Origin: Charina bottae
Lineage: Eukaryota; Chordata; Lepidosauria; Squamata; Charinaidae
NCBI GenBank assembly: GCA_023362775.1
Contig: JALMGJ010000003.1
Coordinates: 49,962,416 to 50,026,415 of the forward strand
DNA length: 64,000 bases
Direction: 5' to 3'
Position 1 is the first letter of the stretch, and the number at the start of each line of letters is the position of its first letter. A program made the translations under genes and the position numbers. Below, in pieces: positions 56,456 to 64,000 of this stretch. Below the pieces are notes generated by a model, which was given only the letters and a program-made list of their open reading frames with translations, was not told the origin of the DNA and ran no database searches.

Positions 56456-56589
56456 CAGTGCTTCTCAACCTTGGCAACTTTAAGACGTGTGGACTTCAAC
56501 TCCCAGAATTCCCCAGCCAGCAAGCTGGCTGGGGGATTCTAGGAATTGAAGTCCACATGTCTTAAAGTTGTCAAGGTTGAAAAACACTG
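56456..56589. mobile_element. palindromic hAT MITE (134 bp)
   Basis: Almost the whole element is an inverted repeat: cagtgcttctcaacctt...gacttcaactcccagaattcc, then its complement ending aaggttgaaaaacactg. Perfect TSD cattatac (56448-56455 and 56590-56597), again with TA in the centre. A related copy is at 59420. Confidence 0.9.
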
Positions 56590-56597
56590 CATTATAC

Positions 56598-57115
56598 AGT
56601 CAAAGATACAAACACTTACTGCAGTTTCTACCTAGAACTGTTTTCTGATTATTAAAAATGGCATGGGAGACTGTTTACTTGGCCCTGACCACACGGCACC
56701 TTCTAGCCACACTTTGCTGATTTCAAAAATCTAAGTAGGGAAACCTGGTATTTGGAAAGAAACAAGCAGACAATATCATGGCTGTAAACTAGAATTTGAT
56801 AAAGGCAATGGGAAACACTTTCTTAACATTTCATGGGTTCATAAAATCACCAGGAACAGAGTTCTCCTTGAAGGAGAATTTATACTTATTTGAAACTATT
56901 AATACTATAGGCTTCAAGATTCATATTTGTGTGGGTTTGTAGTATTCTTTGGAAATAATGTCCTTCAGCATCTCTAAAGTTTACTTCTAGGTTAGATTAT
57001 CCAAGCTCTAGTATATGAATACACCAGCATATATCACTCCCCGATGTAAATGGTATTCATGTTTATTATAATTTATGCTTATATCCTGGTTGTCTTTGAG
57101 AAAGTTTATAGTAAC
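56598..57115. other. intergenic, no gene seen
   Basis: Unique-looking; nothing recognised. Confidence 0.4.
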
Positions 57116-57123
57116 TTGTATAG

Positions 57124-57376
57124 CAGAGCTTTCCAAACGGTGTGTCGCGACACAAAAGTGTGTCGCCACACACAGTCTGGTGTGTCGCCACACAACCCGG
57201 AAGCGCTGATCATCATCAGCGCTTCCGGGTTTTCCCGCGGTGACACACCAGCTGCAGCGTGCAAAACCCAAAAGCGGCAGCAGCGCTTCCGGGTTTTTGC
57301 GCGCTGCTGCAAGGACGGCACTTCTGGGTTTTCCAGCGGCGACACACCAACGCGGGAAAAACTTTGGAAAGCCCTG
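57124..57376. mobile_element. hAT MITE copy F
   Basis: 253 bp; ends cagagctttccaaac and ctttggaaagccctg; perfect TSD ttgtatag (57116-57123 and 57377-57384). The interior is very close to copy A (gtgtcgccacacaacccgg, gcgcttccgggttttcccgcgg). Confidence 0.93.
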
Positions 57377-57384
57377 TTGTATAG

Positions 57385-58437
57385 AGTTCTCAGTGACATT
57401 CAATTGATGCACATTGGAGTTAAGAATCCATTCTTCTGTGTTGGAATCCGGCAAATCAAGCATGCCTCATTAGCATATGGGTGATTGCTCTAGGAGGCAA
57501 ACTCTGTGCTTCTAGAGGAAGCTGCTTGTTGCCCTCCCACTTCCTCTTATCTCTCTCTGATTCTTTCACCGATGGAGTAGGATGCACGTGCCTTAGCTCC
57601 TTCCATGGAGAGGCCATGTGCTAGGCCTCAACTCCAGGGGCTTTTCCCCCTTTCTCCACACAGCCTCTGTCAGCAAACAGGGCCAGAGGTATGCAGTTTA
57701 GGGAACAGAAAGAAGAACTGAAACCAATTTTCTACTGAAATGGCTGTACCTGGACAAAATAAATGTAAGAACTCTTTTGTACTTACTTTTTGTACCTGCA
57801 ATGTCTAAGCATGTGTTTCTTTAAGCTTGGGTGGGCTAAAGGTGTAAGAATAAGAACCTGAATCTCTCTAACATGCTCACAGGCTGTGTTTTTAAACAAT
57901 ATTCCTTTTTCTGCCCACGAGTTTACACAACGTTAAGCTCTGCTTCATTCACTGGTTCTAACAGGCCACTGAATGATCTTCATTCTGGACTTATGAAATG
58001 ATGAGGACTGAATTGTCAGTGGCCAGATAAGGAACTCTTATATGTCCTTCGTCCTTCTTGACTGAATGTGTCAGCCACATGCACCTCCTACATAACCACA
58101 TCTGGGCTTAAAATCATTGTTTCCCACTCACCAGCCCTTACATATATAGGTCTGGGTAGCATCCAGTTGAAAGTCACTGAGAACTCTGTAAAACCAAGAT
58201 GACCAGAGGAACTGAATATCTGCTCTGTGAGGACTGGATGCAATGATTGGGATGCTTAACTTAGAGAAAAGATGCTAATGAAGACGGGGGTTTATAACAT
58301 TATGTGTGGTAAAGGAAAGCTGAAGAGGGAGTTTTTCTCCATCTCCCATGATATTAGAATGAAGGGCCACCCAATGTAATTGACTATAGAAGTTTTAAAT
58401 TGATGGCAAGAAATATTTCTTCATGCAGCCTGTAATC
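57385..58437. other. intergenic, no gene seen
   Basis: Unique-looking; nothing recognised. Confidence 0.4.
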
Positions 58438-58445
58438 AGCCAGTG

Positions 58446-58755
58446 CAGAGCTTTCCAAACTGTGTGTCGGGACACGTTAGTGTGTCGGCTGCAGTGTCTG
58501 GGTGTGTCGCGGTTGCTGCTGCCTCCTGGCTTCTGCGCAGGTCCTAGTGCCTGCGTTGTGCCTGGCTGCCTCCAAACCTGCCCTGCCAGGATTCTGTGCA
58601 GGTCCTAGTGCCTGCCTTGTGCCTTGCTGCCTCCAAACCTGCTGTGATTCCGCGCAGGTCCTAGTGCCTGCCTTGCGCCCTACTGTAAGAGTGTGTCGCG
58701 AAATGATGCATGTCTAAAAAGTGTGTCACCAACATGAAAAGTTTGGAAAGCTCTG
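58446..58755. mobile_element. hAT MITE copy G
   Basis: 310 bp; ends cagagctttccaaac and gtttggaaagctctg; perfect TSD agccagtg (58438-58445 and 58756-58763), the only one of the seven lacking central TA. The interior has three roughly 58-bp units, each with ggtcctagtgcctgc (58540, 58601, 58657). The right arm with cgcgaaatgatgcatg is shared with B and, inverted, with D. Confidence 0.93.
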
Positions 58756-58879
58756 AGCCAGTGGAATGTACTGCCACAAGATGTGATGTTGGCCACCAAT
58801 TCAGATGGCTTCAAAAAGGGAGTAGACAGAGGCCCTGAACAGACAATGATCCATAACCCAGTCAGGGATCTTCTTTGCA

Positions 58880-59116
58880 TCTCCTTTGCAACTCCTCGTT
58901 TAGCAACCACAATTGGGACTGGCAACTCGGTCATTAAGTGAAACAGCTGCTAAGTGAAACTGCAATTTTGCTTATGATCTTACTTCAGATTTCCTTTGCT
59001 TTACAAACCTGCGAAGGTTGTAAATGCGAGGATTGGTCATAAAGTTACGTTTTCATCACCATTGTAACTGCAAATGTTGCTAAATGAGGCAGTCACTAAA
59101 TGAGGACTACCTGTAC
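58880..59116. mobile_element. MITE with GAGGACTACCTGT end
   Basis: Contains gtttagcaaccacaattggg, cattaagtgaaacagctgctaagtg, gtaactgcaaatgttgctaaatga and the end actaaatgaggactacctgta, matching a widespread squamate MITE whose ends read caggtagtcctc. The left end is degraded. Class not certain. Confidence 0.65.
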
Positions 59117-59419
59117 AATAGTCTGTGTGAGACAAGGAAAGCTGTTAATTAGCAGCAGATCATGGGGAACTGAGTTTTCTTTTGATCAGGCAAGCGAGAG
59201 TTCTGTTTTCTGTTCAGCAGGGTACAAGTAGCCATGCAAAGTTCTAGCTCCTTGGTTTCTTTTTTGTGGCCTATCAGTTTTCAACCCAGCAACTGCCTTG
59301 AAATGGAAGTTCCCCATCCACAGAAACAACTGGGATATATTATAGTATATTATAGTATGTAATGGCAAGCTCCAGTCATGACCTTGTTTGATCATCAGGG
59401 AACTCACTTTTGTCTAAAC

Positions 59420-59540
59420 CAGTGTTTCTCAATATTGACTACTTTAAGAGATGTGGACTTCAACTCCCAGAATTCCCCAGCCAGCCTTGTTGGGAGTTGA
59501 AGTCCACACATCTTAAAGGTACCAAGGTTGAGAAACACTG
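59420..59540. mobile_element. palindromic hAT MITE (121 bp)
   Basis: Inverted-repeat element, cagtgtttctcaatatt...gacttcaactcccagaattcc to its complement ending gttgagaaacactg. Flanking octamers gtctaaac and gtgtagat agree at five of eight positions, so the TSD is eroded. Same family as 56456-56589. Confidence 0.8.
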
Positions 59541-59548
59541 GTGTAGAT

Positions 59549-61534
59549 TGTTAATGACCTTAACAACAATAAAAGCACCTATGCCCTGAGGCAGGCCTAA
59601 CACCTGGCCAGCAAGTGACACATGGATGCGGGAAGGTCAATGCCAGAAGTCTCCTTTCAGTCTCTGAACATCATGTTGCTCCCTCTCTGTGCAAAATGCA
59701 TTTTAATAACCAAAATTATTTCTAAATAATATAGAGGCAGATTGAACAGATGTAGTAAAATCAGACCAGGAGAATGGTCTCCATTATGCCAAAAAAAAAT
59801 CATGCTTCTCAGTTTGACAAAATATGTGTTCATAACTCAGGTGCTTACAGCTAGGCATATCATATTCTCAGTCAGTTAATGGGACACAATGCTCATGGTC
59901 AGCAGATTTGCACAGACAAAGCTGAACTTTAACACTTTTTCAAATCTCACTCCCTGTTTGCTTGTGCAGCCCTAATTTCTGGAACTTTTTTTGTAATCCA
60001 GCTGGGACACCTCAATTGAAGTTCAAAACTGGAACAAGCCCAGTCAAACTGGGATGTGCAGTAAGCCTATTTATAGCATTTTAATAACAGGATAGGTCCA
60101 GAGTCATTGAAGCAAGACGTTCTCCAAAATGTCCGAAGTAAAATGAAAACATTTAACATCTCAATTCCAGTCCAGGTCGCTGCTTAGCTTGTAACAAAGA
60201 TGTTGAATGTTTTCAATAAAGACCAGGCAACAATCTAGATACATGTTGTGCTTCAATGGCTAAATCTCAAATTAAAATGCATGCTGGGAAACATTAATAA
60301 CACAACTTCACTCACTACTGATATATTTATGTTCATCCATTCCAGCTGTTATGTTAAGCCAAATTCCCTAGAGAATATAATGAAGATATTGGAAATCATT
60401 CAGTTGCATGGCATACCATTTTAACAGGTTCCAGGTCTCTAAATACTTTAAAGTTACTTCCAAGGGTGGCTGTCAAATATGCTCAAAAGAGAAACAGTGA
60501 CCTCTTCTGGGTTTAGGAAAAATATCAAGCCATAAATGGCAAGAAGCTGATGTAATATTTGCCTAAAAAAGATAATTCATTTTTTGTTCTCCCAGATGAA
60601 GAAAAAAATCATGTTAAACAAATGTTACATTGCCTAAGTACACTGTTTTTGAAAGAAGACTGTTATATTAAGAAACATATTCATCTTGGAGAATCCGAAG
60701 CCCTTAAAGCTTCAAAGCACACAGACCTTCAAAGCCAGATAGGAAGACTAAACAATTAACTTAAAACACTCATCTTCTTCTTTCAAGTACTGTAGTGATT
60801 AACTTGCTGTCCCAGTTACTGGACCAGCATTACTAGTTTAAACAAACAAAATGTCTTGATGTGTTTAATGGGTACATTTCACTCAGAAACAAAGATCCAA
60901 ATAACTCAGTATATGGCTTTTCAAAACATTTTCAAAATATTCATATTCACACCCATTTTCCTCGCATTAGCCTCATACAGACCAATAATGGAAAATGCTT
61001 CAATTCTAGCATCGTTTCAACCACCCGATTCACCATGACTGTGTAATACTTAAAAAAACAAAAAACAAAACCCAATGAATATTCTGCTTCCTTATGGACT
61101 GTTTCCAACAGATACCTTTTTCAACCACATGCACATGGCATATTAACTAGTGAGCTGCCCCTGAAAATGTTTGATCAGTCTAAGTGATTCCCTCAGCCTA
61201 CCCAGTTGTAAATTATTTTGCTGTTCCCGGCATTATGGAAGTTCTTCCTTCCTTCGTGTGTGTGTGTGTATGTGTGTGTGTGTGTGTGTCTTGGGCTCCA
61301 AAATGGTGTTTGTGAAAATTTACACTGCTGCCTAGACAAATAACAGTGACCTGTCAGTGATGGAATCATTGTTGCCACAGTCAATGGGAGTGATGGACTG
61401 GGGATGCTATAGCATCTTTTTGTATGATTGATGTACAGGAAATATTGTTAGTGGAATGTACTAACTATACGTTTATCAGTTCTCTGTGGGTGCAAATGAT
61501 AGGTGGGCATCAATCCTCATCAAGACAGCTCTAG
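59549..61534. other. intergenic, no gene; (TG)n microsatellite
   Basis: No gene or repeat family recognised. A TG dinucleotide run lies at about 61256-61289. Short open frames at 60559-60759 and 60856-61046 lack recognisable features. Confidence 0.45.
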
Positions 61535-63840
61535 ATGTCATTGGCGATCACTCGTAGCCGAGTAAGATTGTCTACCAAAGGTAAAATTTTAACAGTGGAT
61601 CCGTAAGTGGCTATAAAGGCCAATTCTGGATCCGCACAACCTCCCACAGTGAGGGCATAGGTTTCCGGGTGGGAGACGGTCATGATGAGGGTTTGCCTGA
61701 CGTGCCTTCCTTTTAGCTCTTTTCTCCTTTTCGCCCTGTACTCGTGCTTCTTCAAAGTCCATAGCGCCATTAATAAAGGCTGACCTCCAATTGAAACGCT
61801 CATGAGTTAGGGCTTCCCAGTTCTCAATGCTGATATTACATTTTTTTAAATTAGCTTTGAGAGTATCTTTGAATCTCTTTTGCTGTCCACCAATATTCCG
61901 TTTTCCATTCTTAAGTTGGGAGTAAAGTAGCTGCTTTGGAAGACGATGGTCAGGCATTCGAACAACATGACCGGTCCAGTGAAGTTGATGTTGGATGATC
62001 ATTGTTTCAATGCTGGTGGTTTTCGCTTCTTCTAATACGCTAACATTAGTCCGCCTATCTTCCCAAGTAATTTGCAGAATTTTTCGGAGGCAGCGTTGAT
62101 GGAATCTTTCAAGAAGTTGGAGGTGGCGTTTGTAGAGGGTCCATGTTTCACAGGCGTACAGAAGGGTTGGTAGTACAATGGCTTTGTAAACAAGCATTTT
62201 GGTCTCCCTGCGAATGTCCCGATCCTCAAACACTCTACGCTTCATTCGGGAGAAAGCTACACTCGCAGAGCTCAGGCGATGCTGAATTTCAGCGTCAATG
62301 TCGGCTTTTGTAGATAGATGGCTGCCGAGATAAGAAAAGTGGTTGACATTTTCTAGTGACACACCTTTAAGCTGGATTGATGGCGCTGCGGAGGGATTGG
62401 TTCGAACTTGCTGGTAAAGCACTTTGGTTTTTTTAATGTTAATCGAGAGGCCGAGCTTTTCATATGCTTCTGCAAAGATGTTTAGGATAGTTTGAAGATC
62501 TTCCTCGGAGTGTGCACAGACTACATTATCATCAGCATATTGAAGTTCTATAACAGAAGTTGTAATTGCCTTATTTTTTGCTTTCAGCCTACTAAGATTA
62601 AAAAGCTTTCCATCTGTTCGATATATAATTTCTACACCAGTAGGAAGTTTCTCTTCAACATGGTGTATAATCATAGCGATGAAGATAGCGAATAAGGTTG
62701 GAGCAATAACACATCCCTGTTTAACGCCAGATTCCACTTTAAATGGATCGCTTTGAGAGCCATTGTTATTCAGGATTGTTGCCATCATGTCGTCATGGAG
62801 TAGCCGCAAGATGTTCACAAATTTATCAGGGCATCCGATTTTCAGAAGGATGGTCCAGAGAGCAGTACGATTTACAGTATCAAAAGCTTTAGTCAGATCA
62901 ATAAACGCCATGTATAGAGGGTGGTTTTGCTCCTTGCATTTTTCTTGAAGCTGTCGTGCAGTGAAGATCATATCCACTGTTCCCCTGGAAGGGCGGAAGC
63001 CATTTTGCGTTTCAGGGAGGATGTCTTCTGATACAGATAGGAGACGGTTTGCGATGATCTTTGCCAGGATTTTGCCTGCTGTGGCTAGAAGGGAGATGCC
63101 TCGATAGTTTCCACAGTCTGTTCTATCACCCTTTTAAAAGAGAGTGATAATTATGGCATCCCTAAAGTCTGCTGGAATCTCCTCCCTCATCCAGATTTTT
63201 TTGATGAGCTTATGAAGTTGTTGTGTAAGTTCAGGCCCGCCTTCTTTAACGACTTCAGCAGGAATCCCATCAGGTCCACTAGCTTTGTTATTTTTCATTT
63301 GTTTAGTGGCTTTACTGACTTCTTCCAAACTAGGGGGTACTGCAAGCTCATCTCTTATTTGTTTTTGCGAGATTTGCAAGAAGACTTCATCAGCCACAGT
63401 AGAGTGACGATTAAGGAGATTGTGGTAATGCTCTTTCCAGCGCAGTGCAATAGACTCTTTGTCCTTTAGAAGTTTAGCACCATCTACTGAGCGTAAGGGA
63501 TTTGTACCATGGTTTGTTGGTCCATAGATGGCCTTTATGGCATTAAAAAAGCCCCGTGCATCATGAGCATCTGCAAAATGTTGGGTTTCTTGGGCTTTTT
63601 TTATCCACCATATGTTCTTAAGTTCTCTAGTTCTTCTTTGGACTTCTGCCTTTGCACTGGCGTAGATTTTTTTCTTAACGGCACAGTTAATATCTTTTTG
63701 CCATATCCGGAAGGCTTTCCTTTTCTTGTCAATAATATGTTCAATCTCACTATCGTTCTCATCAAACCAGTCCTGATGTCTCTTAGTTTGGTATCCGATA
63801 GTTTGTTAACAGGCTGAATTTCTACATCATTTTGTGTCCC
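61535..63840 (-). mobile_element. large 5'-truncated LINE (RTE/Vingi-like) with C2H2 finger
   Basis: The minus strand encodes most of a non-LTR reverse transcriptase. The longest open part is 61589-62977 (462 codons) and continues upstream in the same frame to about 63397 across a single in-frame TAA at 63134 (FKKGD lysine to stop); further upstream the frame shifts. Motifs: NNKASGPDGIPAEVVK near 63290, FIDLTKAFDT (residues 25-34 of the 462), GVKQGCVIAPTLF and QYADD (146-150, catalytic). Then come a thumb region with GHVVRMPDHRLPK and a C-terminal classical zinc finger C-x2-C-x12-H-x3-H (residues 441-461). No RNase H is seen. The apurinic endonuclease domain is lost by truncation near 63840. 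The short 3' UTR ends near 61540. Clade is unresolved. Confidence 0.9.
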
Positions 63841-64000
63841 CCCACCCCAAGAAGCCAAGCATATATAGGATATAGCAGCTGTTCAACTATTGTAGCATCA
63901 TGTTCAATCTATCTTCCCTCCTGCTGTAGTTACTGATAGGATTGTTTTATAATCTGCTATTTATTAGATGCCATCATTACAATATTCCCAAATTATTGTA
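63841..64000. other. intergenic, nothing recognised
   Basis: AT-rich end of the window, with no recognisable feature. Confidence 0.4.

Overview
This is vertebrate nuclear DNA, almost certainly from a squamate reptile (lizard or snake). It holds one recognisable protein-coding host gene, the intronless proto-oncogene JUN (CDS 15824-16768, + strand), which encodes a complete 314-residue c-Jun. The squamate assignment rests on the repeats: Sauria-type tRNA SINEs, a Bov-B LINE copy, young L1, L2 and CR1 LINEs, a Penelope-like element, CORE-type and 5S-derived SINEs, Tc1 and many non-autonomous hAT elements. This mix is known from squamates, but species cannot be read from the sequence.

Layout. 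1-12.9 kb: repeat-rich intergenic DNA, with an old L1 broken by a Sauria SINE, by an L2 tail and by a Tc1 transposon that itself carries a hAT insertion; later a 5S-derived SINE, a hAT MITE and a 5'-truncated LINE end. 12.9-17.5 kb: a transposon-free island with a CpG island, the JUN promoter (CCAAT box, AP-1 octamer TGACATCA, MEF2 site), a roughly 1 kb 5' UTR, the CDS and an AU-rich 3' UTR ending near a poly(A) signal at 17392. 17.5-30 kb: mostly unique flank with scattered repeats and a transposon-free block near 28.3-28.6 kb that might be a regulatory element. 30.4-32.7 kb: an L2 LINE (minus strand) broken by two hAT MITEs. 36.5-41.4 kb: a CR1-type LINE split by a stack of nested insertions, several with clear target-site duplications (TSDs). 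41.7-50 kb: SINEs, L2 fragments, a Penelope-like 3' end and an unrecognised 427-codon ORF with 24-residue repeats. 50.6-53.7 kb: a 3.1 kb L1 (minus). 54.7-59.5 kb: hAT MITEs. 61.5-63.8 kb: a large 5'-truncated LINE (minus) with reverse transcriptase and a C-terminal C2H2 finger.

The clearest pattern beyond JUN is one non-autonomous hAT family present seven times (10.1, 22.2, 30.7, 32.3, 54.8, 57.1 and 58.4 kb). Every copy has shared CAGAGCTTTCC-like ends and a perfect 8-bp TSD, and six of the seven TSDs have TA at the two central positions, as in Buster-group hATs. Their interiors differ widely; one contains a stretch resembling, in frame, part of the 427-codon ORF at 48.3 kb. I see no operon, CRISPR array or new defence-like system. 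The novel material here is transposon biology around a conserved transcription-factor gene.
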